A stretch of DNA of 64,000 bases from Paenibacillus pabuli NBRC 13638 (GTDB taxonomy: Bacteria > Bacillota > Bacilli > Paenibacillales > Paenibacillaceae): assembly GCF_001514495.1 (NCBI RefSeq), contig NZ_BCNM01000006.1, positions 186,001-250,000 of the forward strand. Reading direction: 5' to 3'. The stretch's first letter is position 1. Each line of letters opens with the position of its first letter. Positions 51,741-60,761 of the stretch are shown here, piece by piece. The notes under the pieces were generated by a model that made no database searches, was not told where the DNA came from, and saw nothing but the letters and a program-made list of their open reading frames with translations. A program made the position numbers and the translations under genes.

Positions 51741-52067
51741 GTGGCAATAGCAGAAGTGACCGTAATTCCAATTGGAACCGGGACGACCAGCTTGAGCAGT
51801 TATGTGGCGGATATGCAGAGAGTATTGGAAAATCAGCGGGGCATTACATATCAGTTGACCTCCATGAGCACCATTATTGAAGGCCCGTTGAATGAGGTGT
51901 TCACCGCAATTGCAGCCTTGCATGAAGCTCCGTTTCTATCTGGAGCCCAGCGTGTCTCCACCTCCGTGAAGATTGATGATCGTCGTGACAGACCTGATGC
52001 CTCGAGCGTACAGAAGTTGCAATCTGTTCAGGATCAACTGGCATCTCGTCAGGCACGGCCCAATTAA
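51741..52067 (+). CDS. MTH1187 family thiamine-binding protein
   Basis: Small ferredoxin-like-fold protein of 108 residues. MAIAEVTVIPIGTGTTSLSSYV, then YQLTSMSTIIEGPLNEVF, and RVSTSVKIDDR are characteristic of the MTH1187/UPF0045 family, members of which bind thiamine. GTG start after GGAGGCGGAG. Divergent from nrdA; transcribed alone up to the following terminator. Confidence 0.88.
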   Translation: MAIAEVTVIPIGTGTTSLSSYVADMQRVLENQRGITYQLTSMSTIIEGPLNEVFTAIAALHEAPFLSGAQRVSTSVKIDDRRDRPDASSVQKLQSVQDQLASRQARPN

Positions 52068-52106
52068 TGGGGGTCAAAAGAGAATAGAAAATAGTCTTAT
52101 ATATTG

Positions 52107-52141
52107 CTGCAAGTCCCTGTTTCTGGGACTTGCAGTTTTTT
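52107..52141 (+). terminator. rho-independent terminator
   Basis: CTGCAAGTCCC and GGGACTTGCAG form an 11-bp perfect stem, followed by TTTTTT. Confidence 0.92.
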
Positions 52142-52279
52142 GCATTTTATTTGATTAAATAATTGGATTCTTACAGACAAGAGTGGATTCTGCCGTGCCT
52201 TTCGGGTGGAAAGCACATATTTTATTGTATGCTGTCAAGCTTTGTCAGCGGGGATGTAAAAAGGAAAGGAGAAATTGCA

Positions 52280-52648
52280 ATGCCGTACAGTACAGGTCTC
52301 CTCTTTAACTCTCCAACAGGGAGTAACCGTGCAACACAACTGATTGTTACCTGTTTGAATGATTCTCTCAATATTCCAGCCAATATCGAGCTTCAGGTCT
52401 TTCGTTGGGATACTTCCCAGACTGCGAGAATTCCGATTGGTCATGATCTGTTTCAGTTACCTCCTCAGGCATCCAGAACGTTGTTATATGCGCTAAACAC
52501 AGCGGATTATTTTGAGGTTCAGAGCGATTATTTCAGTGCAACAAGCACGGTTATTCAAGTATTCAGTTTGGACTCCACCAGTAATATTTTGCAGCGTGTG
52601 CTGCAATCGGAGATGGTGTGGGTAGACCGGTTTACGATTATTCCATAA
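52280..52648 (+). CDS. hypothetical protein
   Basis: Protein of 122 residues, unknown family. It is beta-rich with alternating hydrophobic residues (ATQLIVTCLNDSLNIPANIELQVFRWD), no signal peptide and no cysteine cluster. AAAGGAGAAATTGC precedes the ATG; the longer frame from 52163 is not supported. It lies 25 bp before the propeller protein gene and is probably cotranscribed. It has the look of a spore-surface or exosporium-associated accessory protein, but that is a guess from context. Confidence 0.7.
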   Translation: MPYSTGLLFNSPTGSNRATQLIVTCLNDSLNIPANIELQVFRWDTSQTARIPIGHDLFQLPPQASRTLLYALNTADYFEVQSDYFSATSTVIQVFSLDSTSNILQRVLQSEMVWVDRFTIIP

Positions 52649-52673
52649 CTTCAATATGACGGAGGTGAATGAA

Positions 52674-53906
52674 ATGCCTGTTGTAAATATTACAGGGGCA
52701 TTGGGCGGCAACCAGTTTGAACCGTCGATTGCGGTCAATGAATTACTCCCCAACATCATGTGTGTTGTAGCTGTCGATACAAGTACTGGACCGACACGAA
52801 TCGGGCTATACCGCTCCATTGATGGAGGGCAGACCTGGTCAACGACTATATTATCTCAACCTGCCGGGTACGCTGGAGCGGAAGCTCCCACGGTTGATTA
52901 CACCTTTCCCAGTACGTTTATTGTGACAGTTCACGTTTTTAATGGGGAAAACGACGGGACGATCATTAGTTATACTTCAATGGATGACGGTCTCACGTGG
53001 GCTCCTCCGGTGTTTGTTAACAAGGGATATGGTCTCATTGTGCACAATGATGAACCGTTTGTTGCATGTGACCGTACACCAGGCAGTCCATATCGCGGTA
53101 ATTCTTATGTGGGGTACACACCGCTGGCAACGGCTGCATCTTCTATTTTTATACAAAGATCTCTGGATCAGGCTTCCACTTGGCAATCACCAAGCCGCAT
53201 TTCCAGTCCGAGAGGGATTCATGATCGTGCAGCCATAGCCATTGGATTTACGGGTGAAGTCTACGCTGGGTATATAACCACAGGTCCGGACAGCCCTTAT
53301 GCGTTACTGAGGATCTCCTACGATGGTGGTGCGACATTTCAGCCTCCCGTGAATAATCAGTCTACCCTGGTTGCTTCGGTCGTCCCGGCACCTTCGCCCT
53401 TGCCTGTAACCGGTTATGCGTTTCGTGTTCAAACGAATCTGAGTCTGGGTGCAGATATTTCAAACAGTGTTTACAGCGGTACAGTCTATGCAGTATGGAA
53501 TGATGCCCGGAAAGGATATACGGACGTATTCATGTCCCAGTCTCCAGATGGTCTGCTATGGAGCGAACCTGTAAGCATTACGGGAGCACCCGCAGGATCG
53601 CAAAATTTCTTTCCTTCGATCACCGTATCTCCATTTACAGGGACAGTACGGGTCATCTATTACTCCAACCAGATCGATGGATTCTTGCTGGATGTGTATG
53701 TGGCCGAGTCTTTTAATGGTGGTGCGACATTTACAAATCGGAGACTCACAACGACTTCCTTTAATCCGAATGGCAATTCACCCGTACCGACAGTACTCAT
53801 TGGTGACTATATCACGGCATATACACAGGCACCGGACAATCTGGCTGCCGTATGGATGGCAACAACACAGCCAACAGGGAAACTGGACATCTACTTTGGT
53901 TCATAG
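52674..53906 (+). CDS. sialidase-like (BNR repeat) beta-propeller protein
   Basis: Protein of 410 residues with Asp-box (SxDxGxTW) repeats: SIDGGQTWSTT, SMDDGLTWAPP, SLDQASTWQSP, SYDGGATFQPP, SPDGLLWSEP and SFNGGATFTNR, giving about six blades. There is no signal peptide and no clear sialidase Arg triad or FRIP motif, so enzymatic sialidase activity is not supported. GGAGGTGAATGAA precedes the ATG. Located between a small hypothetical gene and sporulation-type genes. Confidence 0.8.
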   Translation: MPVVNITGALGGNQFEPSIAVNELLPNIMCVVAVDTSTGPTRIGLYRSIDGGQTWSTTILSQPAGYAGAEAPTVDYTFPSTFIVTVHVFNGENDGTIISYTSMDDGLTWAPPVFVNKGYGLIVHNDEPFVACDRTPGSPYRGNSYVGYTPLATAASSIFIQRSLDQASTWQSPSRISSPRGIHDRAAIAIGFTGEVYAGYITTGPDSPYALLRISYDGGATFQPPVNNQSTLVASVVPAPSPLPVTGYAFRVQTNLSLGADISNSVYSGTVYAVWNDARKGYTDVFMSQSPDGLLWSEPVSITGAPAGSQNFFPSITVSPFTGTVRVIYYSNQIDGFLLDVYVAESFNGGATFTNRRLTTTSFNPNGNSPVPTVLIGDYITAYTQAPDNLAAVWMATTQPTGKLDIYFGS

Positions 53907-54012
53907 CCATGCCAACCTTAACGGTAGCCCTGCCCATTTTTACCTGGAGCCCGGTCTCACCAATGACTTTTGCATATAGTGAATTGTACCTCAAATTAAA
54001 GGAGGGTTTTAC

Positions 54013-54117
54013 ATGAGTGGAGTTGTAGGTGGATACGGCGGCGCTTGGACATCGACTGGTGCCATTTTGGTTCTGTTCATTCTTCTCGTTATCATCACTA
54101 AATCTTTCTGGGTATAA
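54013..54117 (+). CDS. YjcZ family small sporulation protein
   Basis: Very short protein of 34 residues: Gly/Tyr-rich start (GVVGGYGGAW) and one membrane helix (GAILVLFILLVIITKSFW). This is the YjcZ layout of sporulation-expressed small membrane proteins. AGGAGGGTTTTAC precedes the ATG and a terminator follows. Confidence 0.85.
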   Translation: MSGVVGGYGGAWTSTGAILVLFILLVIITKSFWV

Positions 54118-54126
54118 TGTGTTGAA

Positions 54127-54156
54127 CTCCACCGGTTTACCGGTGGGGTTTTTTTT
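54127..54156 (+). terminator. rho-independent terminator
   Basis: CTCCACCGG-TTTA-CCGGTGGGG followed by eight T. Confidence 0.92.
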
Positions 54157-54283
54157 AGGTTATGGACAAGCCCAGATGAACAGTGAAAACGCCTATTTTG
54201 TCAAAGGAGGGCGATAGCCCGGTCCAGAGGTAGGCAGGATACATAGCTTAGGGGTGTAGGCAAATGTTAAGGAGGAATGAACA

Positions 54284-54598
54284 ATGAGCGAAGTTAAACC
54301 GAATTCACCGAACGGACAGGGACACGTATACGGACATATGGGAGGGTATGAGCACATGCAAGGATACCAATACACAGGTCATGAAATGCATGGGTACGGA
54401 TATGGATATGGATGTACAATGCCAACGGGATATGGCTACGGATACGCACATCATGCCAATCATGCTCCAATGCTGCATGGTTATCAGCAGGGTTGTGGAA
54501 CTTCCTATGGACATGGTGGAGGAAGCTGGGGGTCCATGGGTACGATTCTTGTACTGTTCATCCTGTTGGTCATTATCTCCAAAACAATGTTTATCTAG
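54284..54598 (+). CDS. YjcZ-like protein with Gly/Tyr/His-rich extension
   Basis: Protein of 104 residues. The last about 25 (GSWGSMGTILVLFILLVIISKTMFI) match the YjcZ membrane helix seen in the gene before it. The first about 75 are a low-complexity Gly-Tyr-His-rich stretch (YGYGYG, HMGGYEHMQGY, HHANHAP), like coat or crust proteins that self-assemble or bind metal. AAGGAGGAATGAAC precedes the ATG. A paralogue of the 34-residue protein with an added surface domain. Confidence 0.85.
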   Translation: MSEVKPNSPNGQGHVYGHMGGYEHMQGYQYTGHEMHGYGYGYGCTMPTGYGYGYAHHANHAPMLHGYQQGCGTSYGHGGGSWGSMGTILVLFILLVIISKTMFI

Positions 54599-55009
54599 AT
54601 CTTGCGATAGCAACTGGTTCAGGGAGTTGATCCATACAACTCCGATGAAAGGCGCCGAGATTGTATCGGCGTCTTTTGGCTGTCTGGCGCTGCCAAAGCT
54701 AATATGGCTTCAATCCCATGATTTCGGTGTGCAGACATGGAAAAACACCCGGAACCCAATTCCGGGTGCTTTGTGTATGTTTTCAATCTTCTCAAGAATA
54801 AGTGACATCCAAAACAACAAAAGCCCTACCTCTCTTTTGTCCTTGCGGCTCCGATGACCGCGCCAGTGTGAATGGGAACATCTTGTGAAACTCTGTACTA
54901 CCGGGTTATTGTGATTCAGGTTCTTCAATCTTCATAGGTTAATGTGCATGTTCGCTGCGGTCGCAGCATGAAGAAAATATTCCGGGGTTAAAAGAAGACA
55001 GAAAATCAT
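54599..55009. other. intergenic region
   Basis: No convincing gene. It contains a hairpin at 54741-54770 (CACCCGGAA/TTCCGGGTG) with its better T run on the minus strand. Confidence 0.4.
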
Positions 55010-55294
55010 ATGAGGTTGTTTAAAAACCAACTCTTATACTATACCACAGGCTGTAATTTTTTGCAATTAAAAGGAAGGTTGACGAAAGGGAATGAGGCGT
55101 TCCAGGTTTGGATGATCAAGGGGGATACTCCTCAGAATGCGGGGACATTCCTCAGTCGTGACGGTATGGGGGCGGTGTATTACACGCTTGACTCTGCCAA
55201 CGACTACGATACGGTTGCCATCACGCTTGAGCCGGATCCCATGGGTAAGGAACCGCACGGCACGATGATTCTGGCTGCCAAGATTAAAGGATAG
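55010..55294 (+). pseudogene. anti-sigma factor C-terminal fragment
   Basis: Frame of 94 codons. From about residue 20 it matches the RskA-type C-terminal extracytoplasmic domain of anti-sigma factors: GNEAFQVWMIKGDTPQNAGTF, then YDTVAITLEPDPMGKEPHGTMI. The cytoplasmic sigma-binding domain, the membrane span and the first half of the sensor domain are missing, and the first 20 residues have no matching character. It is most simply a decayed remnant; a short standalone protein cannot be excluded. No sigma factor gene is adjacent. Confidence 0.55.
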
Positions 55295-55308
55295 AAAATA
55301 CCAAATCT

Positions 55309-55340
55309 AAAAGACTGTTCCCCCGTGGGGAAGTCTTTTT
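55309..55340 (+). terminator. rho-independent terminator
   Basis: AAAAGACTgTTCCCC-CGT-GGGGAAGTCTTTTT, directly after the anti-sigma fragment. Confidence 0.85.
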
Positions 55341-55351
55341 AGGTTGCTGCA

Positions 55352-55510
55352 TGAGTATAGATAGGAGTGGAAAGAATGATTCTAACCACCCACTAAAGGT
55401 GGTTTCTCGGTTCTTCTCTATCGGCTGAATGAATTAATTTTTTAGGCCGAATAGCCGATAACAAATAGGAGGCAATACCCTGGGTCTCCCTCTGTCATTA
55501 ATAGGGAGAA
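55352..55510 (+). promoter_or_regulatory. structured leader before the HD-GYP gene
   Basis: Several stems in a row: CCACC/GGTGG near 55386-55412, TATCGGCT/AGCCGATA (55419-55426 with 55453-55460) and TCTCCCT/AGGGAGA (55485-55509). It matches no riboswitch consensus I know, including the c-di-GMP classes. Confidence 0.35.
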
Positions 55511-55540
55511 CTGGTTGTACCTAGAGAGTGAGGGGTTGGG

Positions 55541-57070
55541 GTGGAAGTATACCGTTCATTTATCTTTCGTCTATTGCGCAATTATCTGATCGGTTCAATA
55601 GCGGCTGTTTTTGTGGTTGGTTCCGTGGTTATGGTGTCTACCTTACAACTACCAAACATTCAATTTATACGACTTATTATCATTGTGCTGATTTCACTCT
55701 TGTTCATGCTTGTCGCTGAACTGATTACCCTATGGGCGCAGCTTGGGCCCATTCGGCAATTTTTTGCATCAGAGCATCATGAGAAGGCGGATCTGACCAA
55801 GATGTATGAGAGCATCCACCGTTTTCCTGGACAAACGATTTATCGTATTTTGGGTCCGCATATGCTTGGCTTTTCCCTGCCGGCTGCCGGACTGACGATA
55901 TGGATGATTTCTACCGGGGGACTGGAATTTCCGTACGGATACGTCGCAGTTGCAGCTGCGTGTGCGTTATTGATCACCGTTATGCATGCCTTGATTGAGT
56001 ATTTCCTGACCGTTCGGACGGTGAGACCATTGCTGCTGGAAGTTCGTCGCAGAGGCAAAGAGCAGCATGGCATGGAGCCATCGCTTGGTGGACGTGTTCT
56101 GGTTTCCATTCAGCGTAAATTTCAGCTGAGTACGGCACTGATTGGTTTATTTCCATTACTTCTGTTCTTCATGGCTACATTTATCCGTCTTCAGTATATG
56201 GATAGCGAGTTTGCGCAAGAGTATATTCTGTGGGCAGTTCTTATCGTTGTGCTGGGCGGGGGATTTGCTCTTGTGGGAAGCTGGCTGCTGATTCGAGATG
56301 TTCGCGGTCCGATTACGGAGCTGACGGAGGAGATGACCCGAATTCAAGAGGGAGACCTTGGCAGAAGAACCCCTGATCTGTACGCGGATGAATTCTCTGC
56401 GCTAATCTCCGGATTCAATATGATGATTAACCGGCTTGAAATGCGACAGGAACGCAACCGGCAGTTGCTGCAGAGTTATTTTTCGACCCTGGCGGCTGCA
56501 CTGGATGCACGGGATAAATATACGGCTGGTCATTCTATGCGAGTCGCAGAATATTCAGTTCTGATTGGGAAGTTGAGCGGAATGAATGAAGAGCAAGCTG
56601 ATCTGTTATACAAATCAGCGCTGCTGCATGATATTGGGAAAATCGGCATACCCGATGAAGTACTCCTGAAGGATGGAAAACTAAGCGATGATGAATTCGC
56701 CATTATTCGCACGCATCCCGTGCTCGGGGAGAGTATTCTGCTACAGATTGAGCCGATTGATGCAATGGCAGATTTTCTGCCGGGTGTCAGATCTCACCAC
56801 GAAAGATATGATGGCAAAGGATATCCGGACGGCATGGCTGGTGAGGAGATTCCGCTGTTTGGCCGTATCATTGCCGTAGCCGATGCATTTGATGCGATGA
56901 CGTCTGACCGTCCATATCGGAGTGGGATGAGCCATGAGAAAGCGTTATCTATTTTGGAAGAAGGAAAAGGGACCCAGTGGGATCCCTATTTTGCCGGTTT
57001 GTTTATTGACGAGTGGAGAAGGCAGCAACAACAGCATGTTCAGGAGCCAGCCGAGCGAGGGGTCAGCTGA
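55541..57070 (+). CDS. HD-GYP domain protein, probable c-di-GMP phosphodiesterase
   Basis: Membrane protein of 509 residues. Hydrophobic segments lie at about 12-35, 40-60, 110-135, 140-160, 205-225 and 230-255. A HAMP linker follows (RDVRGPITELTEEMTRIQEGDL). The HD-GYP domain spans about 310-500: LLHDIGKIGIPDEVLLKDG, then HPVLGE and RSHHERYDGKGYPDG, all metal and GYP residues intact. It would hydrolyse cyclic di-GMP or a related dinucleotide. GTG start after GAGGGG. The 3' end overlaps the convergent PAP2 gene by 8 bp. Confidence 0.88.
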   Translation: MEVYRSFIFRLLRNYLIGSIAAVFVVGSVVMVSTLQLPNIQFIRLIIIVLISLLFMLVAELITLWAQLGPIRQFFASEHHEKADLTKMYESIHRFPGQTIYRILGPHMLGFSLPAAGLTIWMISTGGLEFPYGYVAVAAACALLITVMHALIEYFLTVRTVRPLLLEVRRRGKEQHGMEPSLGGRVLVSIQRKFQLSTALIGLFPLLLFFMATFIRLQYMDSEFAQEYILWAVLIVVLGGGFALVGSWLLIRDVRGPITELTEEMTRIQEGDLGRRTPDLYADEFSALISGFNMMINRLEMRQERNRQLLQSYFSTLAAALDARDKYTAGHSMRVAEYSVLIGKLSGMNEEQADLLYKSALLHDIGKIGIPDEVLLKDGKLSDDEFAIIRTHPVLGESILLQIEPIDAMADFLPGVRSHHERYDGKGYPDGMAGEEIPLFGRIIAVADAFDAMTSDRPYRSGMSHEKALSILEEGKGTQWDPYFAGLFIDEWRRQQQQHVQEPAERGVS

Positions 57071-57716
57071 TCCCCTCTGTCCACTTCGATTCTTTTCTTC
57101 GCCGACGGTGAAGAGCAAGTCCGGATATGATGGTGAAAATGCATTCGCCAAGAACAACTGCGCCCAGAGCGTCATAGATGACGTGTTGTTTGATCATTAA
57201 GGTGGACAGTATAATCAGGGCTGCACCCGCAGCTATAAACCATTTGACCTGTTTTCGAATGTTCTGAACGGATAGAACTGCACGCATAACCAGATACGAA
57301 TGAAGAGCATGAATGCTGGGAAAACAATTATATGGACGATCCTGGCTGTATAGCCATCCAAGAACAGAAGCGCCGAGACCTGTACCTGTTAACTCGGGAC
57401 GGGGCACCATAGTCTGAAAATTAAAGTAGATCAGGTAACAGATCCAGACACAGATATTCATAGATAACAGGACACGGTAATAAGTGAGCCGATCCTTCGC
57501 GCATAGATAAGCCAGCACGCCAAAAACAAATGGATACCAGGCTAGGTATGGAATGGACATGGCAGGTACATAAGGAATTATCCGGTCGATCGGGGAGTCA
57601 AGTATAGAGAATCCGCGTTCCGGACTATTCAGAATATCATAGAACATTCCCATGACAGCCAGGGAAAGCATTAAGCTTAATGACAGCCAATAGGATTTGC
57701 TTTTTAACAAGTGCAC
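57063..57716 (-). CDS. PAP2-family membrane phosphatase
   Basis: Integral membrane protein of about 217 residues with about six spans. The phosphatase motifs are partly modified: VPRPEL for motif 1, CFPSIHALHSY for motif 2 (PSIH) and STLMIKQHVIYDALGA for motif 3 with the His and Asp kept but Thr where Arg is usual. Likely acts on phospholipid or prenyl phosphates, or is inositol phosphorylceramide synthase-like. Start uncertain: GTG at 57716 has AAAGGAG upstream; an ATG at 57740 lacks one. Confidence 0.75.
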   Translation of the reverse strand: MHLLKSKSYWLSLSLMLSLAVMGMFYDILNSPERGFSILDSPIDRIIPYVPAMSIPYLAWYPFVFGVLAYLCAKDRLTYYRVLLSMNICVWICYLIYFNFQTMVPRPELTGTGLGASVLGWLYSQDRPYNCFPSIHALHSYLVMRAVLSVQNIRKQVKWFIAAGAALIILSTLMIKQHVIYDALGAVVLGECIFTIISGLALHRRRRKESKWTEGIS

Positions 57717-57949
57717 AACACCGTTTCTCCTTTCATCCATGTTCGCAAGGAACAGGATCACAGCAATTAAAATTTAAACAACAATATATTCTACTACGTT
57801 CTACGCACAAATTGAATCCTGATTTGTGTATTTTTGTGCATTTTTTTTGATGGCAAGGGAATGTCGAAGGTTGAAAGGGCATGATATGATAGAGGTACAT
57901 ACGGACTTCGGTTTGCTGCCAATGAATACACAACAACAGGAGTGAGTGA

Positions 57950-59365
57950 ATGCAATTTTCAAAAATGTTCGTATTGAATATGGGGATGCTGATTACGATT
58001 GCTTACCTCGCTAGTGTATTCTATAAATACATCATAATTCGTGCTTCATCACGAGTGAAACAGATCAGTTCGTTATTTGTCCTTGTATTTGCTGGCTGGA
58101 TCAGTACGGTATTTGGGTTTCAGCTTAATGATGAAGTGGTCTTCGATCTTCGTTTTGTTCCTTTAATTGTTGCGGTTTTGACGTACAGACAACCCTATAG
58201 TGCTATTATCGTAGGGGTTGGAATTGGACTGACCAGGTTAACTTTCGGTATCAATGAGGCTACGTTGGCTGCACTGATTAATATGTCGATTCTGGGTGTG
58301 GTGTGTGCCGGGTTGAATATATGGATGAGACGCAGTGACTATAGGCTGATTATTAAAGGCGTCCTTGTTACAGTGATCGTAAATGTGATCAATAGTTTAA
58401 ACATCGCTATTTTCGGTGTTATCCCGGCTGCTTACTTTTTCTCACATATTATGCCGTATACCCTTCCTGTCGGTATTGTACTCAGCCTTATTTTTGCTTT
58501 TATTTTACGTGATTTCCAGAATGAACAGAATCGGATTTTGCTCATCCAGAGCACGAACCGTTTATTATCTGTACAAAAGGAAGAATTGCAGAAAGCGAAG
58601 ATAGTCCTGGAAGAACGCGCCAAACAATTGATGATCGCTTCGCAGTACAAATCCGAATTTCTGGCGAATATGTCACACGAGCTGCGAACTCCGCTGAACA
58701 GCGTGATTAACTTTGCCCAGATGATCAGTGAGAACAGCGATACAATGGAGCAGGAGGATATCAGCCGTTTTGCAATGATGATCGAACAATCTGGTCAGGA
58801 ATTGCTCGCCTTAATCAACGACATTCTCGATCTGTCCAAAGTGGAAGCAGGCAGACTGGATATCGTTTTGGAGGATATCAGTGTGGCACAACTCACGGAA
58901 GATACCATGAACCACTTCCAACTGGCTGCCGAGAAAAAGGGAATCCAGCTGCATCTGGTCAAGAAACCAGGATTGCCAGAGACCCTTTGGTCCGATCCCC
59001 AGCGGGTTCAGCAGATTTTGCGCAATCTCATGTCTAATGCCATCAAGTTTACGCATCAGGGGAGAGTCACACTGACCGTGAGTACCAAGCAGATCAAGAA
59101 GTCAGGTTTTCAGAGTCAATGGATTGTTTTCTCGGTGCAAGATACGGGGATTGGGATTTCTGAGGATAAACATCAATCCATCTTTGAGGCGTTTCAACAA
59201 GCGGACGGGTCCATTAGCCGAAAATTTGGGGGAACAGGTCTTGGCCTGTCCATCAGTCGTGATTTGGCCAGATTGCTGGACGGATCGATTGAACTGGAAA
59301 GCGCTGAGGACAAGGGGAGCACCTTCCATCTCTATCTGCCGTTGAACCGTGAAAAAATGAGTTGA
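57950..59365 (+). CDS. sensor histidine kinase with 5TM-LYT-type sensor
   Basis: Kinase of 471 residues. The N-terminal 200 residues hold about six membrane segments of the LytS-like 5TMR class (LRFVPLIVAVLTYRQPYSAIIVGVGIGLTRL). A coiled region leads to HisKA with the phospho-acceptor His in FLANMSHELRTPLNSV, then HATPase with N (RNLMSNAIKFT), G1 (DTGIGI), F and G2 (GGTGLGLSI) boxes. No response regulator gene is adjacent, so it is an orphan or phosphorelay kinase, as in sporulation control. AGGAGTGAGTGA precedes the ATG. Confidence 0.9.
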   Translation: MQFSKMFVLNMGMLITIAYLASVFYKYIIIRASSRVKQISSLFVLVFAGWISTVFGFQLNDEVVFDLRFVPLIVAVLTYRQPYSAIIVGVGIGLTRLTFGINEATLAALINMSILGVVCAGLNIWMRRSDYRLIIKGVLVTVIVNVINSLNIAIFGVIPAAYFFSHIMPYTLPVGIVLSLIFAFILRDFQNEQNRILLIQSTNRLLSVQKEELQKAKIVLEERAKQLMIASQYKSEFLANMSHELRTPLNSVINFAQMISENSDTMEQEDISRFAMMIEQSGQELLALINDILDLSKVEAGRLDIVLEDISVAQLTEDTMNHFQLAAEKKGIQLHLVKKPGLPETLWSDPQRVQQILRNLMSNAIKFTHQGRVTLTVSTKQIKKSGFQSQWIVFSVQDTGIGISEDKHQSIFEAFQQADGSISRKFGGTGLGLSISRDLARLLDGSIELESAEDKGSTFHLYLPLNREKMS

Positions 59366-59389
59366 CAACCCTCACGCTGTGAGTAGAAT
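59362..59389 (+). promoter_or_regulatory. sigma-A promoter before the MFS gene
   Basis: TTGACA at 59362-59367, 16-bp spacer, TAGAAT at 59384-59389; it overlaps the stop codon of the kinase gene. Confidence 0.6.
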
Positions 59390-59519
59390 TTGGGGTGACA
59401 ACTAGCATCGACCGGCACTTGGAACCCGGTCTAAGGAGTGTATCCCCATACAGAAGACGGTCAACGTTAACCCTCCTCCGTTTGCAGGCAAACCACGGCG
59501 CAAGGGTTCAACACAACGC

Positions 59520-60731
59520 ATGAATTTATCCATTGCAACATGGGAGGGTGTACCGGCAATTATTTTGCAGACATTGCTGGGAGGCCCATTTTTAACCGGA
59601 TTTCTGTTGTACCTCGGGGCCGGGTCAAGACATATCGGCTTTGTGCTCGCCATCACGACATTTGTGAATATCGCCCAGATTGGAGCAGCTTACTGGATGC
59701 AGCGTATTCGCAGCCGCAAACGCATGCTTATCGTGTTTGTGGGAATGCATCGCATACTGTGGAGTTCAACGGGTCTAATCCCGTTCCTGTTTCCCAAGGA
59801 GTGGTGGGTAGGCATCTACATCGGTGTGTATACGGTTGCATTCATAGCCAATACAATTGGCGGTATGATCTGGACTTCGTTGATTGGTGACATTGTTCCT
59901 GCCAAGGTGAGAGGGCGATATTTCGGAATTCGGAACACGATTCTGAATGCGCTTGGAAGCGTATGCTTATTTGCAGGAGGCATCGTTCTGGACCGTTTCC
60001 CCGGGGAGACGGGGTTCTTGATCCTGTTCATTCCTGTATGGATCTGTGCCATCGCGAATACGGTGATTTATTTCTTTTACCCGGATGTGCCGTTTGAGCG
60101 TTCCACTGAAAAGGTTTTCTGGAAGATGTTCAAAAAGCCGTTTCAGGATTCTTCCTTTCTGAAGGCTGCACTGTTCCTCGCTGCCTGGTTACTGATCCAG
60201 ACGTTGATCGTTCCGCTATTTTCCTACGTGATGCTTGACCTGCTTCACATTAATTATCAGACGGTATCCATCATTACTGTAGTGCAGACGCTCGTCATGA
60301 TGGCCGGATTCTATATCTGGGGCAATCTGAACGCGAGATTCAGCAACAAAACCTTATTATTTTGGACATTACCGATCATTGCACTCTCCTGTTTGTCATG
60401 GGGATTGATGTCGTTTATGCCTGTTTTGATAGCGCTCTTTTTATCTCATATTTTCCTCGGCATTGGTGTGGGTGGATTTAACCAACTTGCCTTCAACTTT
60501 ACAATCGGGGATACACCAAAAAGTGAAAGACCAATGTTTGTCGCCGTTTATTCGGCTCTGACCGGAGTGACATCGTTTCTTGGGCCGCTGATAGGCGGCT
60601 GGTTATATGAGAGAATGGAAGCCTGGCCGGATGCGTTGACCTGGGTTTCTGCCTATGGGTTCCAGGTGGGTGTCGGTGCAGCCATGCTGATTCTCACTTT
60701 TACACTGGGCCGCCGTGTACTTCTGAAATAA
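59520..60731 (+). CDS. MFS transporter
   Basis: Membrane protein of at least 403 residues with about 12 spans. MFS features include WMQRIRSRKRMLI and VPAKVRGRYFGIRNTILNALGS (loop 4-5 motif) and a second-half LFWTLPIIALSC. Substrate unknown. The start is in doubt: the ATG at 59520 has only AAGGG 13 bases upstream, while the frame is open and looks coding (PPPFAGKPRRKGSTQR) back to a perfect AAGGAG at 59433-59438, where only ATA or ATC codons are correctly spaced. The real N-terminus may therefore be about 24 residues longer with a non-AUG start. Confidence 0.82.
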   Translation: MNLSIATWEGVPAIILQTLLGGPFLTGFLLYLGAGSRHIGFVLAITTFVNIAQIGAAYWMQRIRSRKRMLIVFVGMHRILWSSTGLIPFLFPKEWWVGIYIGVYTVAFIANTIGGMIWTSLIGDIVPAKVRGRYFGIRNTILNALGSVCLFAGGIVLDRFPGETGFLILFIPVWICAIANTVIYFFYPDVPFERSTEKVFWKMFKKPFQDSSFLKAALFLAAWLLIQTLIVPLFSYVMLDLLHINYQTVSIITVVQTLVMMAGFYIWGNLNARFSNKTLLFWTLPIIALSCLSWGLMSFMPVLIALFLSHIFLGIGVGGFNQLAFNFTIGDTPKSERPMFVAVYSALTGVTSFLGPLIGGWLYERMEAWPDALTWVSAYGFQVGVGAAMLILTFTLGRRVLLK

Positions 60732-60761
60732 AGATCCGGATTGGCGATTGGAGGGGTGTTA

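Noticed and set aside
52674..53906. Functional sialidase
   Set aside because: Asp boxes alone do not show it; the catalytic Arg triad and FRIP motif are not seen.
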